Source: Anaerolineae bacterium (GTDB lineage Bacteria > Chloroflexota > Anaerolineae > Anaerolineales > Villigracilaceae). From it: 9,485 bases of DNA. Shown here piece by piece: positions 1 through 5,993 of the stretch. Both the position numbers and the translations under genes were made by a program. The notes below the pieces were generated by a model. It had not been told where the DNA came from. It saw only the letters and a program-made list of their open reading frames with translations, and ran no database searches. The DNA is taken from positions 3,398-12,882 of the forward strand of contig DQGV01000001.1 in the NCBI GenBank assembly GCA_003524705.1, written 5' to 3'. Within the stretch, counting starts at the first letter, position 1; each line of letters starts with the position of its first letter.

Positions 1-27
1 AAACGGACTTTATAAAGTCCGTTTTTT
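1..27. terminator. Bidirectional rho-independent terminator
   Basis: An 11-bp perfect stem (AAACGGACTTT at 1-11 pairing with 14-24) is followed on the plus strand by a run of six T (22-27). On the minus strand the hairpin comes directly after the stop codon of the two-helix membrane protein gene, and the bases at 1-3 read TTT outward, so it probably ends that operon too. The window edge hides the rest of the minus-strand T tract and whatever plus-strand gene may enter from the left. Confidence 0.8.
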
Positions 28-637
28 ATTTCTTGGGTAGTTTTGACAAAATTGAAATATCGCGTTTGTGTTGGGGGGCAGAAGATGTGGTGCCGCCTGT
101 ACGATAACTTTCTAACTCAGAGCTAAAACGCATCCAATCACTCACGAGAATTACAAAGTGAGGTGTTTTATCTTTGAAAAAGAATGATGAAAGAAAAAAT
201 CTCAATGCCATAGGCGACATCGGAAAAGCATTTAACTCAACCACAATAGCAGCCATCTTGGCTAATGATTCAATCACATCCAATTGTGATTTGCTGACAC
301 TGTTTGGCGGAAACAATGAAGCCATTGTTGAAGAACTGGTGCGGCGAATTCTTTTATATGAAATATTTAATTTCAAAAGTGGTGTGGCTAGTCGTAAATA
401 ATCTTTGTTTGGTTGCACATACGCGCTTTTGCGAATGAGCCATAAAAATAAACCCACAAAAATTAAAACGCCACCAACGCTTGCCAATGTTACCCAACGC
501 CATTGTTCAAATCCCCAACTGTAAACGCCCCACGCCAAAAGCAACATGAAAACCCCCAAAGTGAAAATTGCGGGCCACCAACGATTGATGATGTGAGTAT
601 AAAGTACAAGAGGATAACGCCGTCCGCGTTTTGCCAT
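26..637 (-). CDS. Two-helix membrane protein of unknown function
   Basis: This 203-residue protein was not recognised as a named family. A short basic N-terminus (MAKRGRRYP) is followed by two hydrophobic segments at about residues 21-40 and 48-68, each rich in Trp and Phe, then a soluble domain of about 130 residues. The start of that domain (RKSAYVQPNKDYLRLATPLL) resembles membrane-anchored bacterial PH-like domains, but this is only an impression. The ATG lies 17 bases after the stop of the translin-family gene. The only purine-rich stretch (AAGGA) overlaps that stop and is about 12 bases from the ATG, so translation is probably coupled to the upstream gene. It is the last gene of a three-gene minus-strand unit and ends inside a terminator hairpin. 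The most likely location is the inner membrane with a cytoplasmic C-terminal domain. Confidence 0.75.
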   Translation of the reverse strand: MAKRGRRYPLVLYTHIINRWWPAIFTLGVFMLLLAWGVYSWGFEQWRWVTLASVGGVLIFVGLFLWLIRKSAYVQPNKDYLRLATPLLKLNISYKRIRRTSSSTMASLFPPNSVSKSQLDVIESLAKMAAIVVELNAFPMSPMALRFFLSSFFFKDKTPHFVILVSDWMRFSSELESYRTGGTTSSAPQHKRDISILSKLPKK

Positions 638-654
638 AGACTTAACGATTCCTT

Positions 655-1332
655 TTACGGCTCGATGATATTTCCGCTTCCACTTTGACCGTCAACCTGT
701 TTGCCATTCATCTGCTTGAGCAATGAGTTGATAGATTGCTCTAAATGCTCACCACGTAGACTAAAGGTAATATCGCCACGTGTTTTTTCAATGATTCCGC
801 GGGCTACATCTGTTTGGCGGCGTAAACCGTTTGTGATGGCATCGGGATAATCCATGGTGACGAGGATGGAATAAATTTCATCCATAATTCCAAGCAAACG
901 CTCTGCTTCTTCTGAATATCCGTGACGGAGAATATCTAATGTGCGACGACGAAGTTCGCCAATCACTTCTGCTAACCCGTTGAGATATGTAGCAGGTTCA
1001 ACGCCCAACTCTCCCGGCGTTTGAAGCGATTGGTTTCTTATCAAAGCACAAGTGATATTGGCTTCCACAAATTCTTTTAATGCATCTTGGGTGTAGCCTG
1101 CATAAAACAAATCGGGATAATTTTTGAGTGAGTCTCGTAAATTATTTGCGAGTTGACTTGCTTCTCCCAAATTCGTATTCATGCCTTCCACATCATCACG
1201 ATGGACGGCACGAATGGCAAGCGAACAGGCGCGCGTTAGTTGACGGGCTTGCGCCAGTGCGTTATCGCGTGCAGAGGTTTGCGCGTCAAACTCTTTGCGG
1301 ATTTGTTCAGCAATGCTTTCAAGTTTTTGCAT
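655..1332 (-). CDS. Translin/TRAX-family protein (bacterial)
   Basis: This 225-residue, all-helical protein matches the translin family (Pfam translin, PF01997, from memory). Characteristic segments are LTRACSLAIRAVHRDD (residues 32-47), the KEFVEAN helix with E87 and E90, YLNGLAEVIGELRRRTLD (116-133), EEAERLLGIMDEIYSILV (141-158) and LRRQTDVARGIIEKTRGDIT (170-189). Eukaryotic translin binds single-stranded DNA or RNA and joins TRAX in the C3PO ribonuclease. The acidic residues that TRAX uses for metal-dependent RNA cleavage have counterparts here (E87, E90, E122, E126), so nuclease activity is possible but not shown. Relatives occur in archaea and some bacteria, sometimes misnamed haloacid dehalogenase; no HAD motif is present. 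The ATG is 2 bases after the DUF3467 stop and lacks a clear ribosome-binding site, which suggests translational coupling. The C-terminus (QVDGQSGSGNIIEP) is a low-complexity tail. Confidence 0.85.
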   Translation of the reverse strand: MQKLESIAEQIRKEFDAQTSARDNALAQARQLTRACSLAIRAVHRDDVEGMNTNLGEASQLANNLRDSLKNYPDLFYAGYTQDALKEFVEANITCALIRNQSLQTPGELGVEPATYLNGLAEVIGELRRRTLDILRHGYSEEAERLLGIMDEIYSILVTMDYPDAITNGLRRQTDVARGIIEKTRGDITFSLRGEHLEQSINSLLKQMNGKQVDGQSGSGNIIEP

Positions 1333-1334
1333 AG

Positions 1335-1685
1335 TTATTCTTTGGTTGGTTCTTTTGGTGGTTCAGGTGGCGGACCTTGAAACGGTTTGAATAAATTATC
1401 TGCTAGTGTAGAGTTGGTGGGAATTTGAATTTCACCAAAGGCGGCTTCGTAACGAGCAAGGTTATCAGCTAAGGCTCGCATTAATAATTTTACATTGAGT
1501 GGGGTCATAATGACACGCGCACCAATTTTTGCACGAGGTTCACCAGGTAAGAGATGTGCGAAGTCAATCACAATATCAGATGGTGAATGTGCAATGCGAG
1601 CCAAGTTGGCGTATGTAGGTTCTAAATTAGCAGGGAGTTCGAGTGTGGGTCCAGCAGGTTTTGGGGGGATGGGGGGAGTTGTCAT
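1335..1685 (-). CDS. DUF3467 domain protein
   Basis: This 116-residue protein has a Pro-rich N-terminus (TTPPIPPKPAGP), a core domain at about residues 21-92 and a Pro/Glu-rich C-terminal tail (PPPEPPKEPTKE). The core reads EPTYANLARIAHSPSDIVID, then FAHLLPGEPRAKIGARVIMT, then LNVKLLMRALADNLARYEAAFG, which is the pattern of DUF3467 (PF11950, from memory), a small domain of unknown function common in many bacterial phyla. It heads a tight unit with the translin-family gene (2-base gap). There is no Shine-Dalgarno sequence before the ATG; a weak TATAAT-like hexamer (TTTAAC, 1692-1697) lies six bases upstream, so a leaderless start is possible. The pairing suggests a shared role, perhaps in nucleic-acid handling, but no partner function is established. 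Confidence 0.85.
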   Translation of the reverse strand: MTTPPIPPKPAGPTLELPANLEPTYANLARIAHSPSDIVIDFAHLLPGEPRAKIGARVIMTPLNVKLLMRALADNLARYEAAFGEIQIPTNSTLADNLFKPFQGPPPEPPKEPTKE

Positions 1686-1705
1686 AATTTTGTTAAAATT
1701 TTTTT

Positions 1706-1773
1706 GCCACAGAGGTTACAGAGATTTTTTTAGAAAGGCTTTTTAACTCATTTTTCTCAGTGGTCTCTGTGGC
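1706..1773. repeat. Dispersed inverted repeat of the GCCACAGAG type
   Basis: Imperfect 19-bp arms (1706-1724 and 1755-1773; outer nine bases GCCACAGAG and CTCTGTGGC match perfectly, 15 of 19 overall) enclose about 30 AT-rich bases. Similar CACAGAG-containing inverted repeats recur as intergenic repeats in many unrelated bacterial genomes, as far as I recall. It lies between ssb and the DUF3467 unit. It could fold in the transcript, but there is no convincing T tract after it for a terminator. Confidence 0.6.
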
Positions 1774-1788
1774 TAGTTATTGGATTCT

Positions 1789-2217
1789 TTAGAATGGAAT
1801 ATCATCTTCCGGCGGAAGTTCAGCCATTTCCATGCCACCGCCACCAGAAACTGGTCCGCCTTCATTATCTCCACGTGAAGATAAAAATCGTACGGTTTGA
1901 GCGGTCACTTCAAAAGATGAACCTGCGGTGCCATCTTGCTTCGTCCAAATGCGTGGACCACCTGTGGCTTTATCTGGCGTGAGTCTGCCTTCAATTAAAA
2001 CTTTGGAACCTTTCTTTACATATTGATTGCAAACTTCAGCGGTCTTCCCCCATGTTGAAACGCGAAACCAAATTGTCTCTTTAATTTGCTCTCCATTTCC
2101 AGATGTGTATTGACGATTGGTTGCGACTGAAAAAGAAGTGACAGCCTGACCCGATGGGGTATAACGCATTTCAGGGTCTTTGCCTACATTGCCGACGATA
2201 ATGATAGTGTGATACAT
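1789..2217 (-). CDS. ssb: Single-stranded DNA-binding protein SSB
   Basis: This 142-residue SSB coats single-stranded DNA during replication, recombination and repair. It has an N-terminal OB-fold (MYHTIIIVGNVGKDPEMRYT, SFSVATNRQY, ETIWFRVSTWGKTAEVCNQY, GSKVLIEGRL), a short Gly-rich linker (GGPVSGGGGM) and the canonical acidic tip EDDIPF, which recruits partner proteins. The ATG at 2217 was chosen because AAGGAG stands six bases upstream and the family begins here; an in-frame extension to 2274 is open but has no support. A GC-rich hairpin-forming stretch (2242-2260) lies in the presumed 5' leader. The gene is not next to rpsF or rpsR as in many bacteria. It diverges from the cytochrome b561 gene. 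Confidence 0.95.
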   Translation of the reverse strand: MYHTIIIVGNVGKDPEMRYTPSGQAVTSFSVATNRQYTSGNGEQIKETIWFRVSTWGKTAEVCNQYVKKGSKVLIEGRLTPDKATGGPRIWTKQDGTAGSSFEVTAQTVRFLSSRGDNEGGPVSGGGGMEMAELPPEDDIPF

Positions 2218-2241
2218 GTGCATCTCCTTGAGTAATAGGTA

Positions 2242-2260
2242 CCCGTCGAAAAACGGCGGG
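2242..2260. repeat. Short GC-rich hairpin in the ssb leader
   Basis: CCCGTCG and CGGCGGG flank a five-base loop of A. On the plus strand the arms pair with one G-T wobble; on the ssb transcript (minus) the same position is a C-A mismatch. It sits about 15 bases upstream of the ssb Shine-Dalgarno sequence in an otherwise AT-rich region. It may be a leader structure or part of the divergent control region; function unknown. Confidence 0.35.
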
Positions 2261-2377
2261 GATAAATGAAACAATTTGTATTGTACTCTTACTTGTGATA
2301 TTTGGGCTATACTTAAATCTGTAAGAAAAATATATTGTTAGGCTATCTAATTTATTAATAGAAAAAAGGAGATGAGT

Positions 2378-2914
2378 ATGTCTGAAACAACCCCAAAACG
2401 TTATCACACTGTTCATGTTGTCATTCATTGGCTTATGGCACTCTTGGTCTTTATGATGTTAGGTGTCGGCAAATTTGCGATGCCATCCATATCGCCACAA
2501 GACCCGCAAAAGGTAATGGTATTGCAAAGCCATACTTATATTGGCGCGGCAATTACAATTTTATTGATAGCCCGTCTGATTTTAAGATTTACAACCAAAA
2601 GCCCTGCTCCAGCCGATGCCGGCAATGCCTTTTTGAATTTTGTTGGCAAAGCCGTGCATGTTTTATTTTATATTTTATTGATTGGCATGGCAATTAGTGG
2701 ATTGGGCATGTATCAACTAGCAAATCTGCCGGGCGTGTTTAGTGGAGCACAAGCCTACCCTGCTAATTTTTTTGATTACTTACCCCGCAACGGTCATGGA
2801 CTTTTATCTTGGGTGCTGTTGGTGCTAGTTTTGCTTCACGTCGGCGCGGCTTTATATCATCAATTCGTGCGGAAAGATAATCTAATTGCCCGCATGTGGT
2901 TTGGAAAATCATAA
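2378..2914 (+). CDS. Cytochrome b561 family protein
   Basis: This 178-residue integral membrane b-type cytochrome of the bacterial CybB/YodB type has four predicted helices (about residues 17-33, 49-66, 86-108 and 135-158). Its likely haem-binding histidines sit in RYHTVHVVIHWLMALLV at the N-terminus, in VHVLFYILLIGMAISG of the third helix and in LHVGAALYHQFV of the fourth. Family members shuttle electrons between quinones and periplasmic or membrane partners. The start at 2378 was preferred over the ATG at 2372 because AGGAG (2367-2371) is correctly spaced six bases from the former and directly abuts the latter. It stands alone, divergent from ssb, and is followed by a strong terminator, so it is probably monocistronic. 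The electron partner and exact role cannot be told. Confidence 0.9.
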   Translation: MSETTPKRYHTVHVVIHWLMALLVFMMLGVGKFAMPSISPQDPQKVMVLQSHTYIGAAITILLIARLILRFTTKSPAPADAGNAFLNFVGKAVHVLFYILLIGMAISGLGMYQLANLPGVFSGAQAYPANFFDYLPRNGHGLLSWVLLVLVLLHVGAALYHQFVRKDNLIARMWFGKS

Positions 2915-2944
2915 ACAACTAATATAGGTGACAGTCAATTTAAC

Positions 2945-2985
2945 AAAAGCAGGACAGAATATTGTTATGTTCTGTCCTGCTTTTT
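2945..2985 (+). terminator. Strong rho-independent terminator
   Basis: A perfect 15-bp stem (2945-2959 with 2970-2984; core AGCAGGACAGAA and TTCTGTCCTGCT) closes a 10-base loop and ends in five T (2981-2985). It ends the cytochrome b561 transcript about 30 bases after its stop. The flanking A and T tracts would also allow some termination of minus-strand transcription. Confidence 0.9.
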
Positions 2986-2989
2986 GGAT

Positions 2990-2995
2990 TATATT
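2990..2995 (+). promoter_or_regulatory. Putative -10 box of a leaderless promoter
   Basis: TATATT lies between the terminator T tract and the ATG at 3002, with a six-base spacer, which would put the transcription start at or within a base or so of the start codon. No -35 element is visible; that region falls inside the terminator stem. Confidence 0.35.
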
Positions 2996-3001
2996 TCACT
3001 C

Positions 3002-3367
3002 ATGGAATGGACGATTGAATATCTTGCAGATGAAAAATTGCTTTATATCAAAACCAAGGGAGTATTAACCAAAGAAGAAGCAAATTCCATGCTTAGGGAT
3101 GTTGTTCAGGCTATGGGAAAATATGCATGTCAAAAACAACTCGTTGACCATCGTGATACCGTTTTTGAATTAACCATTCTAGAATACTACGAACGCCCAG
3201 ATATCAACAAAGAAATCGGCATGTCTTACACATGGAAGATTGCCATGGTCTTCAAAGAATTAACAGAAAATACTCGCTTTATGGAAACAGTCTTCCGTAA
3301 CCGCGGATATAACTTCCGCCAGTTTGATGATATTGAAGAGGCAAGAGGGTGGTTGTTGAGTGAATAG
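3002..3367 (+). CDS. Small SpoIIAA/STAS-like domain protein
   Basis: This 121-residue soluble protein (MEWTIEYLADEKLLYIKTKG...) has a predicted beta-rich N-terminal half with GVLTKEEANSMLRDVVQAMG and ends with FDDIEEARGWLLSE, an ending typical of proteins called SpoIIAA-like or STAS-like. Those are small regulatory or ligand-binding folds of mostly unknown role. No enzyme motif is visible. An in-frame TTG at 2984 lies within the preceding terminator's T tract and is unlikely as a start. The ATG at 3002 has no Shine-Dalgarno sequence but has TATATT six bases before it, so the mRNA is probably leaderless. The stop codon overlaps the palindrome that separates it from convergent rsmG. The family call is tentative. 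Confidence 0.65.
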   Translation: MEWTIEYLADEKLLYIKTKGVLTKEEANSMLRDVVQAMGKYACQKQLVDHRDTVFELTILEYYERPDINKEIGMSYTWKIAMVFKELTENTRFMETVFRNRGYNFRQFDDIEEARGWLLSE

Positions 3368-3400
3368 TAGGGGCGAGGCATGCCTCGCCCCTACGTTTTT
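3367..3400. repeat. GC-rich REP-like palindrome acting as terminator
   Basis: A perfect 28-bp palindrome (3367-3394, arms GTAGGGGCGAGGCA and its complement) is followed by G and five T on the plus strand. It lies between the convergent small STAS-like gene and rsmG, so it can terminate the former and insulate the latter. Two degenerate relatives with the same GGGCGAG core occur at 7228-7269 and 7315-7343, which marks it as a dispersed repeat family and not just a local terminator. Confidence 0.8.
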
Positions 3401-4109
3401 ATAACGGCGTCTTTGCCGGAATCCCAGCCTTGCGTGGGTAACTCTCTGGCGTAGCATGGACTTTATCAATCAAGACCAAAAATCTTTCATCTGCAACGCC
3501 GGGCAATTGGACGGGGATAATTTGCTTCAACTTTCCACCTAATACTTTCATCGCCTTTTCAGCGGATTGTGCCTCAGCGTGAGCAGTCTCCCCTTTTTGA
3601 GCAAGGACATTCCCACCGATTTTTACCAAAGGTAATAAATATTCACTTAAAATATTTAAATTTGCAACCGCACGAGCGACTGCGTAATCATATGATTCTC
3701 GATGCTCAGGTTTCTGACCAATATCTTCGGCGCGTGTTTTTATCACGTCAATATTTTCTAAACCAAGTTTGCTGACGATGTGCTGACAAAACATGGCTTT
3801 CTTGCCGACTGATTCAACCAATGTCACATGCATTTGAGGATAGACGATTTTAAGAGGAATGCCGGGGAAACCCGCCCCAGTTCCCACGTCTATGAGGCGA
3901 AGCGGGGGAGTTGCTTGCCAAGCTAATACACAGGAATATGAATCCAAAAAATGTTTGGTGCGGATTGATTCAACATCACGAATGGCTGTGAGATTAAATT
4001 TTTGATTCCACTCTAGCAATTCTTTTTCATACGTAATCAAAGACATCACTTGCCGTGCTGTGAGGTGAACATTGAATAACGTTTTCGCGTCTTGAATTAG
4101 TGAATCCAT
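3399..4109 (-). CDS. rsmG: 16S rRNA (guanine-527 N7) methyltransferase RsmG
   Basis: This 236-residue S-adenosylmethionine-dependent methyltransferase modifies G527 of 16S rRNA. Family signatures are WNQKFNLTAIRD (residues 34-45), HFLDS (53-57), the cofactor loop DVGTGAGFPGIPLK (about 74-87), LVES (97-100), the basic VGKKAMF and the C-terminal ending YPRKAGIPAKTPL. Its length is normal. The start at 4109 was chosen over an upstream TTG (4127) because family homology begins there. No Shine-Dalgarno sequence precedes it; instead TATAAT (4116-4121) ends six bases before the ATG, which points to a leaderless transcript starting immediately after the terminator of the DUF4349 gene. It is not next to mnmG or parAB as in many genomes. 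Confidence 0.95.
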   Translation of the reverse strand: MDSLIQDAKTLFNVHLTARQVMSLITYEKELLEWNQKFNLTAIRDVESIRTKHFLDSYSCVLAWQATPPLRLIDVGTGAGFPGIPLKIVYPQMHVTLVESVGKKAMFCQHIVSKLGLENIDVIKTRAEDIGQKPEHRESYDYAVARAVANLNILSEYLLPLVKIGGNVLAQKGETAHAEAQSAEKAMKVLGGKLKQIIPVQLPGVADERFLVLIDKVHATPESYPRKAGIPAKTPL

Positions 4110-4115
4110 TTGGTG

Positions 4116-4121
4116 ATTATA
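4116..4121 (-). promoter_or_regulatory. Putative -10 box for leaderless rsmG
   Basis: A perfect TATAAT on the minus strand is followed by the six-base spacer CACCAA and then the rsmG ATG. It overlaps the last base of the upstream gene's terminator T tract. No -35 match is seen at 16-18 bases. The spacing would place the transcript start on the start codon. Confidence 0.5.
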
Positions 4122-4153
4122 AAACAAAAGAGGATGACATCTCTGCCATCCTC
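4121..4153 (-). terminator. Rho-independent terminator of the DUF4349 gene
   Basis: On the minus strand, GAGGATG (4153-4147) pairs with CATCCTC (4136-4130) across a 10-base loop, followed by TTTTGTTTT (4129-4121). It lies 20 bases after the DUF4349 stop and only 11 bases before the rsmG start, so the two genes are transcribed separately despite their closeness. Confidence 0.8.
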
Positions 4154-4176
4154 ACTGATTACTGTCTACTGATTAC
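4154..4176. repeat. Short direct repeat ACTGATTAC x2
   Basis: ACTGATTAC occurs at 4154-4162 and 4168-4176 (14-base period). The second copy covers the stop codon of the DUF4349 gene. It resembles the simple tandem heptamer/octamer spacers seen in other intergenic regions, such as the one at 5239. Confidence 0.5.
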
Positions 4177-5105
4177 TTTTTCTCTTCCACTTTCTCTTCA
4201 ACTTTTTTGTTCTTATTCATTCTGCGATAGACTGCGCGTACTCCGAGGAAGACTAAGTATAGTGGAATGGCGATAGTAATTAATCGTGGCAGGGTGTTGA
4301 GGGTGAAGTAGATTAAGAAATCTACAAAATCTTGCCAGAAGTAAATCAAATCTTGAATGGCATCACGCGCTACACCTTGTGGTTCCCAACCTGCAATTTC
4401 AATCGGTTGGATGGTTGCTTCGGCAATCAAGCGAATGCTGATAGCAGATAAGGCGGCGGCTTCTTCGTAATATTGAATTTGACCTTTGGTGATTTCAATT
4501 TGTTCACGATAATATGCAAGTTGATTGAAGATATTAATCACATCTTCTGTGGTGGCGGCGTTTTCAAGCAATTCACTTAATTCACGTTCGGCGGCTTCGT
4601 AGTTTTTGAGACGTGATTTCAAATCCACATATTCAGCAGTGACATCTTGACCAGAACGTGTTTCACTTTGTACGTCTACTGCATTTTCTTTGAGGGTATC
4701 CAATGCTTCATCTAAATTTTCAGCAGGGACACGAATCGTAATGGTCGCTTCGGGGACTAAGACAGAGTTGTTTGTGTAGGTTTGATATAGATTTGATGCG
4801 ACTACGAATCCGCCCATCTCTTCTGCCATTGCCTGAATCTCAATCATTTGTGCTTCTACATCTGATACCACAATGGCGAGGTCGGCGTTTTGAATGACGA
4901 TGCGTTCGACATTTGTGAGGCGAGCATCTCCACCACCAGATGCACTGTTATCTGCAGAAGATTCTTGTGCTACGCCTGCTTCTGGCATGGGTGCGGCATC
5001 ATAATAATATTCCTCTGACATAGCAGGTGCTTCCATAGCAGCGGCACCACATGCGGCGAGGAATAACAAAGCAATCATCGAACTGAATAACAAAATACGT
5101 TTCAT
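4173..5105 (-). CDS. DUF4349 lipoprotein
   Basis: This 310-residue predicted lipoprotein has a lysine-started signal peptide (MKRILLFSSMIALLFLAACG) with lipobox LAAC and lipidation Cys at residue 19. An Ala/Glu/Tyr-rich linker follows, then a DUF4349 domain (PF14257, from memory). The domain contains RIVIQNADLAIVVSDVEAQM, GGFVVASNLY, TITIRVPAENLDEALDTL and a coiled-coil-prone stretch around VDLKSRLKNYEAAERELSEL. Near the C-terminus a transmembrane helix (about 275-292) is followed by a basic tail KNKKVEEKVEEKK, so the protein is tethered at both ends. Function is unknown; related domains occur in cell-envelope proteins. AGGAG lies eight bases before the ATG. It is separated from the upstream phosphoesterase gene by 155 bases and ends at its own terminator. 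Confidence 0.88.
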   Translation of the reverse strand: MKRILLFSSMIALLFLAACGAAAMEAPAMSEEYYYDAAPMPEAGVAQESSADNSASGGGDARLTNVERIVIQNADLAIVVSDVEAQMIEIQAMAEEMGGFVVASNLYQTYTNNSVLVPEATITIRVPAENLDEALDTLKENAVDVQSETRSGQDVTAEYVDLKSRLKNYEAAERELSELLENAATTEDVINIFNQLAYYREQIEITKGQIQYYEEAAALSAISIRLIAEATIQPIEIAGWEPQGVARDAIQDLIYFWQDFVDFLIYFTLNTLPRLITIAIPLYLVFLGVRAVYRRMNKNKKVEEKVEEKK

Positions 5106-5190
5106 TTTCTCTTCTCCTTTTTATTTGGCGATTTCTCTGCCAAAAGGACGACACATCTAATCAGGAAGTTCCCGCTTTTTATCATACATT

Positions 5191-5237
5191 GTGGTCTCGA
5201 TACGCCGCGAAGAACAAGAGCGCGGCTACTCGACCAC
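5191..5237. repeat. Imperfect palindromic repeat (GTGGTC...GACCAC)
   Basis: The outer arms GTGGTC (5191-5196) and GACCAC (5232-5237) and inner arms GCCGCG (5204-5209) and CGCGGC (5221-5226) form an interrupted hairpin with an AAGAACAAGAG loop. The pattern GGTCTCGATACG ... CTACTCGACC matches a palindromic repeat I recall as scattered between genes in many actinobacterial and chloroflexal genomes. It lies between the phosphoesterase and DUF4349 genes. Confidence 0.6.
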
Positions 5238-5238
5238 C

Positions 5239-5259
5239 AATCGTAAATCGTAAATCGAA
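5239..5259. repeat. Triplicated heptamer AATCGTA
   Basis: Three head-to-tail heptamers (AATCGTA, AATCGTA, AATCGAA) lie between the palindrome at 5191 and the stop codon of the phosphoesterase gene. This is a simple tandem repeat, probably from replication slippage; no function is visible. Confidence 0.6.
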
Positions 5260-5260
5260 A

Positions 5261-5992
5261 TTACCATCCCTCAGCAATGCGGACGGCATGTTTCTCAGGC
5301 AAACCCGCCGCGCGGATTCGTTCTTGCACTTCGGCAATGTTATACATCACGCGTTTTGGTGTCCAAGTTTTTGCTTCGGTATCATAAATGGCATAGGCGG
5401 CACGTGGGTCACGGTCACGGGGTTGACCGACCGAGCCAGGATTCAAAATCAATTTTGGTTGTAATTGAATGGTTTCATCGGGTCTGGTTTGTTCAAGCGA
5501 GACACGGTCACTGGCTTCGTCTTTGATAAAGATACTTTGAATGTGGGTATGACCGATAAAACACCACGGCGTATCGAAATGATCAAAATTGAGCCTTGCT
5601 GAAAGCCCGTTCAAAATATATTCCCACAACGGGTCACGCGGGCTTCCATGCACAATGGTTGCTTCACCACGAACCTTTGGTTTGGTAGGCAACATCTTAA
5701 GAAAATCCATATTGGTGGCGGTTAACACTTTTTCGTGATACGCCAAAGACTTTTTCGCATCGCCATTAAATGTTTCTAATGGCATTTTGCCAATGACAGC
5801 TACATCATGATTGCCCATTAAACAGGTTAGGTTTTTTATTTCTTGCACTTCTTCCACCACAGCATTCGGGTCTGGTCCGTAACCGACCAAATCACCCAAG
5901 CACCAGGTTTCATCTACTTCACCAGCATCTTTTAACACAGCCATCAAGGCTGTGTAATTTCCATGAATATCAGACATCACCAAAATTCGCAT
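5261..5992 (-). CDS. Calcineurin-like metallophosphoesterase
   Basis: This 243-residue cytosolic metallophosphoesterase of the YfcE/MJ0936-like group has all dimetal-site motifs: D8-I-H10 (MSDIHGN), GDLVGYGPDP with D34, GNHD with N61 and H62, VHGSP with H115 and GHTH with H148 and H150. The conserved LNPGSVGQPRD loop lies near residue 195. Relatives hydrolyse phosphodiesters or phosphomonoesters, so the substrate cannot be predicted. The ATG at 5992 was chosen over an upstream ATG at 6013 because the family begins at MRILVMSDIHGN. A GGAG sits four bases upstream and overlaps the stop of coaBC, leaving a 1-base gap, so the two genes are translationally coupled. Confidence 0.9.
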   Translation of the reverse strand: MRILVMSDIHGNYTALMAVLKDAGEVDETWCLGDLVGYGPDPNAVVEEVQEIKNLTCLMGNHDVAVIGKMPLETFNGDAKKSLAYHEKVLTATNMDFLKMLPTKPKVRGEATIVHGSPRDPLWEYILNGLSARLNFDHFDTPWCFIGHTHIQSIFIKDEASDRVSLEQTRPDETIQLQPKLILNPGSVGQPRDRDPRAAYAIYDTEAKTWTPKRVMYNIAEVQERIRAAGLPEKHAVRIAEGW

Positions 5993-5993
5993 A

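Noticed and set aside
655..1332. Haloacid dehalogenase-type annotation for the translin-family protein
   Set aside because: No DxDx(T/V) or other HAD motifs; the sequence is all-helical with translin signatures.
2281..2313. Promoter TTGTAC ... TATACT for cytochrome b561
   Set aside because: The spacer would be 21 bases and no better -35 fits at 16-18 bases, so it was not listed as a feature.
2171..2428. 85-codon minus-strand frame across the ssb/cytochrome b561 gap
   Set aside because: Overlaps the N-terminus of ssb in another frame and the start of cytochrome b561; no ribosome-binding site or family resemblance.
5189..5464. 91-codon plus-strand frame
   Set aside because: Antisense shadow of the phosphoesterase C-terminus that begins within the palindromic repeat.
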